Below are positions 27,976 through 36,576 of a stretch of DNA of 64,000 bases, piece by piece (the stretch's first letter is position 1; every line of letters starts with the position of its first letter). A program made the translations under genes and the position numbers. The DNA lies in contig JBHAEG010000021.1 of NCBI GenBank assembly GCA_041855445.1, positions 28,867-92,866 on the forward strand. The letters run 5' to 3'. The notes under the pieces were generated by a model. That model searched no databases. It saw only the letters and a list, made by a program, of their open reading frames with translations, and was not told where the DNA came from. Origin of the DNA: Faucicola sp041855445. Its GTDB lineage: Bacteria > Pseudomonadota > Gammaproteobacteria > Pseudomonadales > Moraxellaceae.

Positions 27976-28014
27976 AAAAAAGGTCAATACTGCAAGATAG
28001 TATTGACCTTTTTT
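27976..28014 (-). terminator. Attenuator-like terminator between rplL and rpoB
   Basis: Perfect 16-bp stem AAAAAAGGTCAATACT (27976-27991) / AGTATTGACCTTTTTT (27999-28014) with a 7-nt loop. It ends in Ts on the minus strand, 36 bp after the rplL stop. Its position matches the partial terminator that lets ribosomal-protein mRNA exceed rpoBC mRNA in E. coli. Confidence 0.8.
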
Positions 28015-28049
28015 ACTAAAATTTCGTAAGACGTGTAACGAAAGATGAA

Positions 28050-28418
28050 TTATTTTAATTCAACAGTCGCACCAGCTTCTTCTAATTTTTTCTTCAACTC
28101 TTCAGCTTCAGCTTTAGACACACCTTCTTTCAATGGTGCTGGTACGCCTTCAACTAAGTCTTTAGCTTCTTTTAAGCCTAAGCCAGTAGCTTCACGAACG
28201 GCTTTAATAACGCCAACTTTCTTGTCACCAAAGCTAGTTAAGATAACATCAAATTCATCTTTTTCTTCTACTGCAGGAGCAGCATCACCAGATACAACAG
28301 CAACAGCAGCAGCAGCTGATACGCCAAATTTTTCTTCCATTGCAGAGATAAGCTCTACGATTTCCATTACTGATTTTTCAGCAATTGCATCAATAATTTC
28401 TTGGTTAGTTAATGCCAT
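28050..28418 (-). CDS. rplL: 50S ribosomal protein L7/L12
   Basis: 122-aa acidic stalk protein present in multiple dimers on L10, recruiting translational GTPases. N-terminal dimerisation helices, an Ala-rich hinge (AAAAVAVVSGDAAPA), and the C-terminal domain with KVGVIKAVREATGLGLKEAK. Last ribosomal gene before the attenuator. Confidence 0.99.
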   Translation of the reverse strand: MALTNQEIIDAIAEKSVMEIVELISAMEEKFGVSAAAAVAVVSGDAAPAVEEKDEFDVILTSFGDKKVGVIKAVREATGLGLKEAKDLVEGVPAPLKEGVSKAEAEELKKKLEEAGATVELK

Positions 28419-28484
28419 GATAATTTTTCCTAAAATAAGTGATTAAATGTTAAGCAACTTGTAAATTTATCCAAAAGTAGGGAT

Positions 28485-28985
28485 TTAAGCTGCTTGTTCC
28501 ATTTTGTCGCGTAATGCTGCCAAAGTGCGTACAAGTTTGCCTGCGGCGGCTTCTTTCATTGTACTCATTAAGCGAGCAATCGCTTCGTCGTAAGTTGGTA
28601 ATGTTGCTAAACGGTCAATATTTGCCGCTGCAATGAATTCACCTTCAAAGGCTGCACCTTTAATTTCAAACTTATCATTAGTTTTTGCAAACTCTTTAAA
28701 CAAACGAGCAGCCGCACCAGGGTGTTCATTTGAAAAAGCGATAAGTGTTGGACCTACAAATACATCATTCAAGCACGCATAGTCAGTGTCTTGTAATGCA
28801 CGGCGTAATAATGTATTACGCACAATACGCATATCAACACCAGCTTCACGAGCTTGTTTACGTAAAGCGGTCATTTTTCCTACTGTTACGCCACGAGCAT
28901 CAACGACAACAGCAGAAAGGGCACCTTTGGCAACTTCACTTACTTCAGCAACAATTGCTTGTTTATCTTGAAGATTTAATGCCAT
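28485..28985 (-). CDS. rplJ: 50S ribosomal protein L10
   Basis: 166-aa stalk base protein that binds 23S rRNA and anchors L7/L12; with L7/L12 it represses its own translation through the upstream leader. The conserved start ALNLQDKQAIVAEV follows ATG 28985, which has GGAG 8 nt upstream. An in-frame extension to 29009 is not family-like and is rejected. Confidence 0.98.
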   Translation of the reverse strand: MALNLQDKQAIVAEVSEVAKGALSAVVVDARGVTVGKMTALRKQAREAGVDMRIVRNTLLRRALQDTDYACLNDVFVGPTLIAFSNEHPGAAARLFKEFAKTNDKFEIKGAAFEGEFIAAANIDRLATLPTYDEAIARLMSTMKEAAAGKLVRTLAALRDKMEQAA

Positions 28986-29089
28986 GGGTTGTCTCCATAT
29001 TATTAACAAATGGGTGTAAATACCCTTTGATAATAAACCAGTGAAATAATAGAAATTTAAATATTCCTATCGTTACTAATTACGGCGTT

Positions 29090-29200
29090 ATAGTTTATAA
29101 CATTCCGTCTGCGTAGGCTGTATGAACATTTAGATTAAGTAAATTTCTATATACTTAATACCTACGGTCTTAGACAGCACAACCCGTGTGCTGAACTAAT
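29090..29200 (-). ncRNA. L10 leader (autoregulatory rplJ leader RNA)
   Basis: The rplA-rplJ gap on the minus strand contains the conserved L10-leader elements. GACCGTAGG (29161-29169) faces CCTACGCAGACGG (29105-29117), forming a stem with an internal loop of the kink-turn type. A separate hairpin CAGCACA/TGTGCTG lies at 29175-29193. L10(L12)4 binds this structure to repress rplJL translation in E. coli. The exact boundaries are approximate. Confidence 0.8.
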
Positions 29201-29234
29201 TAAAATATAAACTTATTTAATACAAAATTTACTA

Positions 29235-29933
29235 TTATGCTAAGCGGTAAGGTACTGGGTCTAATGTTAAACCAGGGCCCATTGTGCTAGATAATGTGAT
29301 TTTTTTAATATAAATACCTTTTGAGGTCGCAGGTTTTGCACGCTTTAAGTCATTAATCAATGCACGAGCATTTTGTTCGATTTGCTCTGGAGTAAAACCA
29401 ATTTGACCAATGGTTGCATGGATAATACCAGCTTTATCAACACGATATTGAGCTTGGCCTGCTTTAGTATTTTTAACAGCTTCTGCAACGTTTGGCGTTA
29501 CTGTACCAACTTTAGGGTTTGGCATTAAACCACGAGGACCTAAAATTGTACCTAATTGACCAACAACACGCATTGCATCAGGAGCTGCAATAACTACATC
29601 AAAGTCTAAATTACCTGCTTTGATACTGTCTGCTAAATCTTCAAAACCAACAACATCTGCTCCAGCTTCTTTGGCAGCTTCAGCAGCTGCACCTTGAGCA
29701 AATACAGCAACACGTTTAGTTTTTCCTGTGCCTGCTGGTAAATTGGTTGCCCCACGCACTACTTGGTCTGATTTACGAGGGTCTACACCTAAATTTACAG
29801 AAATATCAATTGATTCTTTAAATTTTGCTGGTGGTAAATCGTTTAAAACTTGTACAGCTTCTTCGATAGTATATTGTTTGTTACGGTCGATACGCTCAGC
29901 AATTAATTTTTGACGTTTGGTTAATTTAGCCAT
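29235..29933 (-). CDS. rplA: 50S ribosomal protein L1
   Basis: 232-aa L1-stalk protein; also the translational repressor of the rplKA mRNA in bacteria. Signature GPRGLMPNPKVGTVT is intact, and so is the N-terminal KLTKRQKLI. The start codon overlaps the rplK stop by one base, indicating translational coupling. Confidence 0.99.
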   Translation of the reverse strand: MAKLTKRQKLIAERIDRNKQYTIEEAVQVLNDLPPAKFKESIDISVNLGVDPRKSDQVVRGATNLPAGTGKTKRVAVFAQGAAAEAAKEAGADVVGFEDLADSIKAGNLDFDVVIAAPDAMRVVGQLGTILGPRGLMPNPKVGTVTPNVAEAVKNTKAGQAQYRVDKAGIIHATIGQIGFTPEQIEQNARALINDLKRAKPATSKGIYIKKITLSSTMGPGLTLDPVPYRLA

Positions 29934-30364
29934 TATACACCCTCCACGTCGATACCCATTGAGCGAGCTGTACCTGCGATTGTACGTACTGCTGCTTCTA
30001 AATCGGCAGCGGTTAAATCTGCTTGTTTAGTTTTTACGATTTCTTCTAATTGTTCACGGTTTACTTTACCAATTTTTGCTTTATTTGGTGTACCTGAACC
30101 TTTTGATGCACCAGCTGCTTTGCGTAATAAAAACGATGCAGGTGGTGATTTCATGATAAATGTAAATGATTTATCATTGTATACAGTGATTTCTACAGGT
30201 ACTGGTAAGCCTGGTTCCATACCTGACGTTGCAGCGTTAAATTCTTTACAGAACGCCATAATGTTTACACCTTTTTGACCTAATGCAGGACCAATAGGTG
30301 GTGACGGATTTGCTTTACCAGCAGCTACTTGTAGCTTAATGTAGCTATCAATTTTCTTTGCCAT
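29933..30364 (-). CDS. rplK: 50S ribosomal protein L11
   Basis: 143-aa protein of the GTPase-associated centre. The N-terminal KLQVAAGKANPSPPIGPALGQKG and C-terminal RNA-binding domain (TIAGTARSMGIDVEG) are conserved. ATG 30364 is preceded by AAGGAG. Overlaps rplA by one base. Confidence 0.99.
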   Translation of the reverse strand: MAKKIDSYIKLQVAAGKANPSPPIGPALGQKGVNIMAFCKEFNAATSGMEPGLPVPVEITVYNDKSFTFIMKSPPASFLLRKAAGASKGSGTPNKAKIGKVNREQLEEIVKTKQADLTAADLEAAVRTIAGTARSMGIDVEGV

Positions 30365-30422
30365 AAAATGACTCCTTGTTGTGGGTGATAACGCTAAAAA
30401 TTAGCTCCCCCATGATGATATT

Positions 30423-30953
30423 TTAATTAATTTTTTCAACTTGTCTAAATTCTAACTCGACAGGTGTTGGACGATTAAATACATTAACGGTTAATTGTAA
30501 TCGTGATTTTTCATAATCGACTTTCTCTACTAACCCTTTAAATTCGGTAAATGGTCCGTCAATTACTAATACTTCTTCACCTGGTTCAAATAATGTTTTA
30601 GGACGAGGTTTATTTTCTCGTTGATTTAAGCGATTTAAAATAGTATCAGCTTCTTTTTGAGTAATTGGTGCTGGATTTTCAGGTGTGCCACCAATAAAGC
30701 CCATCACTCGTGGACAATCTTTGACTAAGTGCCAAGTATTATCATTCATGTCCATTTCAATAAGAACATAGCCAGGAAAGAATTTACGTTCACTTTTGCG
30801 TTTTTTTCCATCACGCACTTCGATGACTTCTTCGGTTGGTACGAGTACCTGTCCAAAAGAGTCCTTATATTCACTACGATTGATACGTTCAATCAGTGAG
30901 CGTTGTACTTGTTTTTCAAAACCTGAAAATGCTTGTACGATATACCAACGCAT
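30423..30953 (-). CDS. nusG: Transcription termination/antitermination protein NusG
   Basis: 176-aa elongation factor with an N-terminal NGN domain (MRWYIVQAFSGFEKQV) that binds RNA polymerase and a C-terminal KOW domain (GEEVLVIDGPFTEFKGLVEKVD) that binds Rho or S10. The frame is open to 31034, but the extra 27 residues are absent from the family and overlap a terminator-like hairpin. ATG 30953 has AGGAA upstream. Confidence 0.98.
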   Translation of the reverse strand: MRWYIVQAFSGFEKQVQRSLIERINRSEYKDSFGQVLVPTEEVIEVRDGKKRKSERKFFPGYVLIEMDMNDNTWHLVKDCPRVMGFIGGTPENPAPITQKEADTILNRLNQRENKPRPKTLFEPGEEVLVIDGPFTEFKGLVEKVDYEKSRLQLTVNVFNRPTPVELEFRQVEKIN

Positions 30954-31023
30954 GAAGGGTGTTCCTATTATATCTATATCATTGTAATTTGTTAGGTAAA
31001 CTAAAAGTTTTTTAAACGATATA

Positions 31024-31044
31024 TAAAAACCCACAAGTGTGGGT
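31024..31044 (-). terminator. Terminator-like hairpin between secE and nusG
   Basis: Minus strand: ACCCAC-ACTT-GTGGGT followed by TTTTTA (plus 31029-31044 plus the A-run 31024-31029). This compact intrinsic-terminator structure lies 23 bp after the secE stop and ~70 bp before the nusG start. It implies attenuation, or a separate nusG promoter. Confidence 0.6.
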
Positions 31045-31066
31045 CTCTTATCAGATTATTACGATT

Positions 31067-31534
31067 TTAGTTACCGATAATAATTTTTATGAGTTGGTTA
31101 AAGAGCATATCAAGTAACCAAACCAATACCCCCATAATTCCTGTCACTACCAATACTTGCCATGTGTATTGTATGGTTTCTTGTTTTGATGGCCAAGTGA
31201 CACGGCGTAATTCAATGCCAGAATCGGATAGTAGGGTTTTAAATGCACTACCTTGATTTGTCAGGGCTAATGCGATAAGGGCTGATATTACTAATCCTGT
31301 AATAATAGCAATACGTACCCAGATATTATTTGCTTCTTGCCAATAAGCTGGTAAATATTGATTTACTAAGGTTGCGGATATTAGGGCAACAATAGCAAAT
31401 AACCATAATATTAAGTCCGCTTTAGAGTGTTTTTTAGCAACTTCAATTGTGCTAGTTTCTCGGATAATGACTTTTTCACTAGACACCCTTTCACCAGAAA
31501 GTTGTGCTAGCTTTTTCTCTAGCAGCTTTTTCAT
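31067..31534 (-). CDS. secE: Preprotein translocase subunit SecE
   Basis: 155 aa with three membrane segments (about 43-62, 73-93, 124-150), like the E. coli form rather than the one-helix form. The essential amphipathic SecE motif is present (ELRRVTWPSKQETIQYT) before the last helix. Part of the SecYEG channel. Lies 40 bp downstream of tRNA-Trp and is probably on the same transcript. Confidence 0.97.
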   Translation of the reverse strand: MKKLLEKKLAQLSGERVSSEKVIIRETSTIEVAKKHSKADLILWLFAIVALISATLVNQYLPAYWQEANNIWVRIAIITGLVISALIALALTNQGSAFKTLLSDSGIELRRVTWPSKQETIQYTWQVLVVTGIMGVLVWLLDMLFNQLIKIIIGN

Positions 31535-31574
31535 AAGGCTGTCCTATTTTCTGATTATTGACTTTAGCAAAAAG

Positions 31575-31650
31575 TGGCAGGCGGTGAGGGACTCGAACCC
31601 CCAACCCTCGGTTTTGGAGACCGATGCTCTACCAATTGAGCCAACCGCCT
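31575..31650 (-). tRNA. trpT: tRNA-Trp (CCA)
   Basis: 76-nt cloverleaf on the minus strand. Acceptor AGGCGGT/ACCGCCT, D-loop GGCTCAATTGGTAGAGC, anticodon CCA (31615-31617) in a TCTCCAAAA loop, T-loop GGTTCGAGTCC, discriminator G and encoded CCA. Located directly upstream of secE, as in related genomes. Confidence 0.98.
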
Positions 31651-31671
31651 TTACCTATTTAGGAAACTGGT

Positions 31672-31699
31672 ATTATACTTATTTTTTTGTAGAATGCAA
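31672..31699 (-). promoter_or_regulatory. Promoter of the tRNA-Trp-secE transcript
   Basis: Minus strand TTGCAT (31694-31699), 16-bp spacer, consensus TATAAT (31672-31677). The start of transcription would fall near 31665, about 15 nt before the tRNA 5' end. Confidence 0.75.
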
Positions 31700-31741
31700 G
31701 TATTCATGTTAATTTTTACTTATTTTGTTGATAAGCGGTAG

Positions 31742-32959
31742 CTACCAGTAGATAACCCATGCGTTTGATGTATCTAAGCGTGGGTCGGCGTTAATTTTGT
31801 CTTTCAATGCTAATGCGGCGATTTTCCCTTTTTCAGGACCAACAACAATGCGAATACCTTTGCTGGTTTCACTGACTCTGGTTTGATAACCTGCTGATTT
31901 AAGCTTTTTAACAATTTCTTTGGCTTTTGCTTCATCAACGGCAATAGCAATTTGTACACCAAATACACCTTTAGCATCAGTTTCTTTGACGGTTTTGCGA
32001 GCTTCTTTAAGCTTTTGTACCGCAATTTTATATTGTTCTTTTTGTTGTTTTTCTTGTTGGGCTTTGAGTTGTTTTTCTTGTTGAGCTTTGAGTTTTTCCA
32101 GTCTGGCTTGTTCTTGTTCTATTGCTTCACGTTCTAGGCGAGCAATTTGTTTTTTTGATGGAATAGTAATTTTTTGACCAATGTTTAGTTGGCTATTTGT
32201 TTGTAGTTTGTTAGCTTGTGCAAGGGCTGAGACTGGCACATGATATTTTTTGGCGATTTGAATGAGTCCTTCGCCGTGTTGTACTTGATATTTAATGGGT
32301 TTGGTTGGTGGTGCATTGTTAGTGTCGTTGGTTGTTTGCTCTTTTTTGGTTTGCGTTTGTATTGATTGATGGTTGATTTGTTGGCTGGATTTAGTTGGCT
32401 CAGCAATAGGCTCTACCGCTGGTTTTTGAGAGCTAGAGATAGTTTTTTTTTCTACATTGACTGATTGTGTTGGTTGGTTATAGTGAATGGTTTGATTTTT
32501 TGTTTGTTGAGCTTGATAGTTGTTGCTAGTGCTTGGTGTCACGTTTGGATTTGCATTGATGTTGTTAGTTTTTGTGGGTACATTGGGATTGACTGTTGGT
32601 TGTGTGACAGGTTTGCCAGAAGGGTATAGTTGATTTTCGGCAGCCAAACGAGCTCTGGCATTGATTTCTTCTTGTTGTTGTTCGGTGATAAATTTTTGGC
32701 TTTGTCTTTCTTGCTCTTCAACCAGTTTTTCACGTTGTTTTTGTTTTTCTTGCAAGATACGTTGTTCAGTTGCAATATCTGCAGTGAGTACGTTTGCATC
32801 TTTATTTATGGTAGAATTTTTTTCAACTAAAGCTGGTTTTTCTGATATAGTTTGTGTGTTTTCAGAGTTATTAGAAATCTGTTGGATTGTGGCGTATAAT
32901 AAAATACTACCACCCACAAAAACACTGGTGCCTAAAATAGCTTGTTTTGAAAATTTCAT
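31742..32959 (-). CDS. LysM and SPOR domain envelope protein
   Basis: 405 aa. N-terminal membrane anchor (about 8-27), then a long Q/N/T- and later K/E/Q-rich low-complexity stretch. A LysM domain (about 227-272, IKYQVQHGEGLIQIAKKY) is followed by a Lys/Gln/Glu helix (275-320) and a C-terminal SPOR domain (about 332-405, FGVQIAIAVDEAKAKEIVKKLKSAG). Both LysM and SPOR bind peptidoglycan, SPOR preferring denuded septal glycan. The position after folC matches DedD-type SPOR genes in relatives. The fusion with LysM suggests an envelope or division role, but this is inferred. Confidence 0.88.
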   Translation of the reverse strand: MKFSKQAILGTSVFVGGSILLYATIQQISNNSENTQTISEKPALVEKNSTINKDANVLTADIATEQRILQEKQKQREKLVEEQERQSQKFITEQQQEEINARARLAAENQLYPSGKPVTQPTVNPNVPTKTNNINANPNVTPSTSNNYQAQQTKNQTIHYNQPTQSVNVEKKTISSSQKPAVEPIAEPTKSSQQINHQSIQTQTKKEQTTNDTNNAPPTKPIKYQVQHGEGLIQIAKKYHVPVSALAQANKLQTNSQLNIGQKITIPSKKQIARLEREAIEQEQARLEKLKAQQEKQLKAQQEKQQKEQYKIAVQKLKEARKTVKETDAKGVFGVQIAIAVDEAKAKEIVKKLKSAGYQTRVSETSKGIRIVVGPEKGKIAALALKDKINADPRLDTSNAWVIYW

Positions 32960-33126
32960 GAATATCCTACTACATTAAATAAAGTGGAAGGTTGATGGTT
33001 AAATTTTGGGGTATGATGTTGTTTTTATGATAAAAATAGCCCACATCATCTGATTTTTATATTAACCAAATTTTTATTAATAATAAATAACTATACGATT
33101 ATTTGATGTTATATGATGGTAAACGG

Positions 33127-34431
33127 TCAATTTAGGCAATTTAGCACTTCAGCAATAGTAAAAAACGAACCACAAACCAATATCATATCTTGTGGATAAC
33201 TGGTTTTTAGTGCGACTTTGGTTGCTTTTTCTAACGAGGTTTCACTACATATATTATTAAATTTTTCTGTTAAATAATGGGTCAAATCTACTAATTCACA
33301 AGCTCGATAATGGTTAATTTTTGCAGTATAAACTTGACTGATTGGTAATTTTTGTAATTTTTCTAATACCTTTTGAATATCTTTATCTGCTAGCATGGAA
33401 AAAATCAAATGTAGTTTGGCATTTGGGTAGTTTTGTTGGTATTGTTGCCAGTATGGTAAGAATTGTTGCAATAAAAAGTTAATACCGTGTTCATTATGAG
33501 CAACGTCAAATAACCATGCTCGTTCGGCAAACTGGCGTTTATCAAATCGTCCAGCAAGATGTACTTTAGGGATTGCTTGTTGGAGGTGTTGTTGGGAAAT
33601 GTTTAAACGGCTCGCTAAACAGGCTGTGATAGCAACGGCAGTGTTATGTATGGATAAGTTTGGCAATGGTAAAGACAAGGTGACGGCTGAGTTGCTATAT
33701 TGCCAAGTGTTTTGTTGATTGTCAAAGATATAAGAAAAATCAATACCATATTGCAAGATATGGTTTTGATGTTGCTCGACAATTGGCAAAATAGTATTTG
33801 GCATATCTATTTCACCATAAATTAGCGGGATAGCTGTTCGTAAAATCCCTGCCTTTTCAATGCCGATTTTTTCTCGGGTATCACCTAGCCAATCAACATG
33901 GTCAATACCAATGTTTGTAATAACGGCAAGGTCTGGGTCAATCACATTAACTACATCAAGCCGTCCACCCAAACCAATTTCTAACACCCAAACATCGCAA
34001 TTTGCTTCTGCAAAAATCAGTAAGCCTGCCAGTGTGGTCATTTCAAAAAATGATAGCGTTAAATTACAGGCAATGCGGGCGTTTTCCACTTGTTGAAATG
34101 CTTGAATTAATCGCTCATCACTCACAGGCTCACCATTAATTTGTATTCGTTCATTAAAATGAATTAAATGTGGTGACTGGTATAGTGCCGTTTTATAGCC
34201 TGCCTGTTGGCAAATTTTGGCGATGGTAGCAGTGGTTGAACCTTTGCCATTTGTGCCAGCAACTGTAAAAACAAAGGCTTGTTTTTTTTGAATATTTAGT
34301 TTTTCAAATACAGGAATGACTCGGGACAATCCCATGTCAATCGCTGATACATGAATGCTGTGCATATAAGTTAGCCAATCATTCAAATTATTTAATGGTG
34401 GTGTGTTAGTCTGTGTGTGCATAGCATTCAA
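33127..34431 (-). CDS. folC: Bifunctional folylpolyglutamate / dihydrofolate synthase
   Basis: Mur-ligase-family ATPase that joins dihydropteroate to glutamate and adds glutamates to folates. P-loop GTNGKGST at residues 59-66; the ITNIGIDHVDWLGD and FDVAHNEHG segments are family signatures. Starts 15 bp after the accD stop, in the trp-accD-folC operon arrangement typical of gammaproteobacteria. Confidence 0.97.
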   Translation of the reverse strand: MNAMHTQTNTPPLNNLNDWLTYMHSIHVSAIDMGLSRVIPVFEKLNIQKKQAFVFTVAGTNGKGSTTATIAKICQQAGYKTALYQSPHLIHFNERIQINGEPVSDERLIQAFQQVENARIACNLTLSFFEMTTLAGLLIFAEANCDVWVLEIGLGGRLDVVNVIDPDLAVITNIGIDHVDWLGDTREKIGIEKAGILRTAIPLIYGEIDMPNTILPIVEQHQNHILQYGIDFSYIFDNQQNTWQYSNSAVTLSLPLPNLSIHNTAVAITACLASRLNISQQHLQQAIPKVHLAGRFDKRQFAERAWLFDVAHNEHGINFLLQQFLPYWQQYQQNYPNAKLHLIFSMLADKDIQKVLEKLQKLPISQVYTAKINHYRACELVDLTHYLTEKFNNICSETSLEKATKVALKTSYPQDMILVCGSFFTIAEVLNCLN

Positions 34432-34446
34432 TATATGTTATTTAGA

Positions 34447-35349
34447 TTATCCAGTAATATTTTCGACTTTATTTAATTTTGCTAAAATACGATAAATCGT
34501 ATTGACTAGCTGATGACGATGTACTACTTGGTCTACAACGCCATGTTCTGCTAAAAATTCTGCCCGCTGAAATGGTTCATCTAGTACTTCACGTACGGTT
34601 TGTTCAATGACTCGCTTGCCTGCAAATCCAATCATGGCTTTTGGTTCTGCTAAATGCACATCACCCAACATTGCCAGTGAAGCAGTTACGCCACCATATA
34701 CAGGGTTAGTCAAAACTACGATATAAGGTACACCAGCTTGTTTTAAGCGTTCAATCACTGCTGAAGTACGAGCCATTTGCATCAATGATAATAATCCTTC
34801 TTGCATTCTTGCACCACCCGAAGCGGCAAAACACACTAAGGGAATTTTTTGAGCAAGGGCAATTTCACCTGCTTGAACAAATCTATCGCCCACCACAGAC
34901 CCCATTGAGCCACCCATAAAACGAAAATCAAATGCACAGGCAATGACTTCTAAATTTTTTAATTTGCCTTGCATGACAACCAAGCCTTCTGTTTCATTGG
35001 TTTTTTTCTGGGCTTCTGCCATGCGTTCAGGATAGGGCTTACTATCAACAAATCCTAAAGGATTACCAGCAGTAAACTCTTGTCCAAGTTCTCTATCAAC
35101 TTGTTCAAAAAACCAATTCAAGCGATTACGGGCAGTCATGGTCAAATGATGGTCGCAATCTGGACAAACATAACTGTTAAAAATTAATGCAGTATTGGTA
35201 GTTACTGAATGGCAATTTGGGCATTTAGTTGAAGGTTCAGTATCAACAGCAGATGGCGTAGGAATACGGTCACGTTTGATACTTGGCACAGGGCGGTTCA
35301 ACCAGATAGTTTTTTCTTGGTTTTCGGGTTGGGTGGTTGCTGTTGTCAT
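34447..35349 (-). CDS. accD: Acetyl-CoA carboxylase carboxyltransferase subunit beta
   Basis: 300-aa beta subunit that, with AccA, transfers the carboxyl group from biotin to acetyl-CoA. The N-terminal zinc ribbon uses C43, C46, C62 and C65. The crotonase-like core includes GGARMQEG and MGGSMGSVVG. It follows trpA by 82 bp and precedes folC. Confidence 0.98.
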   Translation of the reverse strand: MTTATTQPENQEKTIWLNRPVPSIKRDRIPTPSAVDTEPSTKCPNCHSVTTNTALIFNSYVCPDCDHHLTMTARNRLNWFFEQVDRELGQEFTAGNPLGFVDSKPYPERMAEAQKKTNETEGLVVMQGKLKNLEVIACAFDFRFMGGSMGSVVGDRFVQAGEIALAQKIPLVCFAASGGARMQEGLLSLMQMARTSAVIERLKQAGVPYIVVLTNPVYGGVTASLAMLGDVHLAEPKAMIGFAGKRVIEQTVREVLDEPFQRAEFLAEHGVVDQVVHRHQLVNTIYRILAKLNKVENITG

Positions 35350-35431
35350 AGCTATCCTTGAATGGAATAAATCACTAAATTTTTATTAGTTTACAAGCGT
35401 AAACCATTTTTGTCAAAATGGTGATAATCGG

Positions 35432-36247
35432 TTATTCATCTAATGCTAATCGTAATTCGTCCATTTTTTGTAACAGTCGTTGTTTGGCTTGTTGGATTTT
35501 TTCGGTATTATCCCCTACATCAGCAAAATGTTTTACCAGTTCGCTACCAACAATTACCCCATCAGCATATTGTTTGACTGCTTTCACCGATTGAGCATCT
35601 CGAATGCCAAAACCTACACACACAGGCAAATCTGTTAGCTGTTTAATCGCTTGTAAGTTTTGATTAACAGCATCAGTATCTAAATCACTTGAACCAGTGA
35701 CACCTTTTAATGATACATAATAAATAAATCCGCTACCATGAGCGATAACTTGCTGACGGCGTTCTGGCAAGGTGGTTGGAGCAAGTAAAAAAATTTCATT
35801 CATTGAATGTTTTGCAAGCTTGTTAGTAAAATCCCCCGCTTCATGTGGAGGCAAATCGACCATCAAAATCCCATCAATGCTAGCATTTTCACACAATTGG
35901 ATAAAATTATCATAACCCAAAATTTCAACAGGGTTTAAGTAACCCATGACTAAAATAGGGGTTGTTTGATTGGTTTGACGAAATTGTTTTACCATATCAA
36001 TGGCTTGACGAGTGCTTGTACCATGAGCTAAAGCACGTTCACCAGCGAGGGCAATGGTTGGTCCATCAGCCATCGGGTCAGAAAATGGTAAACCTACTTC
36101 AATAATGTCCGCTCCATGAGCGACCAAGTCATGTAATAAATCGACAGTGATGCTAGGATTTGGGTCGCCTGCCATCACATAAGGAATTAACGCTTTTTTA
36201 CCATTGATGCGTAATTGATTAAATGTTTGTTCAATTCGAGTTGTCAT
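35432..36247 (-). CDS. trpA: Tryptophan synthase alpha chain
   Basis: TIM-barrel subunit that cleaves indole-glycerol phosphate and passes indole to TrpB. The catalytic glutamate lies in IIEVGLPFSDPMADG and the aspartate in ILMVDLPP. GVTGSS and GFGIRDAQS bind phosphate. 271 aa is normal. A 329-bp gap with its own promoter separates it from trpB, which is unusual for this pair. Confidence 0.98.
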   Translation of the reverse strand: MTTRIEQTFNQLRINGKKALIPYVMAGDPNPSITVDLLHDLVAHGADIIEVGLPFSDPMADGPTIALAGERALAHGTSTRQAIDMVKQFRQTNQTTPILVMGYLNPVEILGYDNFIQLCENASIDGILMVDLPPHEAGDFTNKLAKHSMNEIFLLAPTTLPERRQQVIAHGSGFIYYVSLKGVTGSSDLDTDAVNQNLQAIKQLTDLPVCVGFGIRDAQSVKAVKQYADGVIVGSELVKHFADVGDNTEKIQQAKQRLLQKMDELRLALDE

Positions 36248-36576
36248 TTTTTTCTCACAAAAATAAATCTGTTACAGTGTTATATATAGCGACTAAGGCT
36301 ACAATCAATAAATTGCAATGAATATTAATGACGCTGTAATTATTGACTTAACCATTAATTAGTTGATAACTTATCTCGTATCATCATTAACGCAAAATCC
36401 AAAAAATTCAAACCTGAATAAATGTAAATTGCCATCATTGATGAAAATAGTTAATTGATGAAAATAATTATTTGCTACAATGACATCTACAACATTTACT
36501 TATGATGGATATTCATAAAAGTAAATATATTTCAATGGTTTATTTTGCAGATACTGCGTTAGTAATTATCTGATAG
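36248..36576. other. 329-bp trpB-trpA spacer
   Basis: Apart from the trpA promoter I see no gene or recognised RNA here. The stretch is AT-rich with repeated ATTAATGA/TTGATGAAAAT-like words near 36331-36458, possibly degenerate repeats. In most relatives trpB and trpA are nearly contiguous, so this insertion decouples them. Confidence 0.5.
36281..36308 (-). promoter_or_regulatory. Promoter of trpA
   Basis: Minus strand TTGATT (36303-36308), 16-bp spacer, TATATA (36281-36286); the alternative hexamer TATAAC gives an 18-bp spacer. Transcription would start near 36272, giving a ~25-nt leader for trpA. Confidence 0.55.

Noticed and set aside
30954..31034. N-terminal extension of nusG by 27 residues
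   Set aside because: NusG proteins begin at MRWYIVQ; the extension runs into the secE-nusG terminator-like hairpin.
31742..34431. Functional link between tRNA-Trp and the trp genes because they are close
   Set aside because: tRNA-Trp belongs to the secE transcript and has its own promoter; there is no leader peptide with tandem Trp codons near trpF, trpB or trpA.
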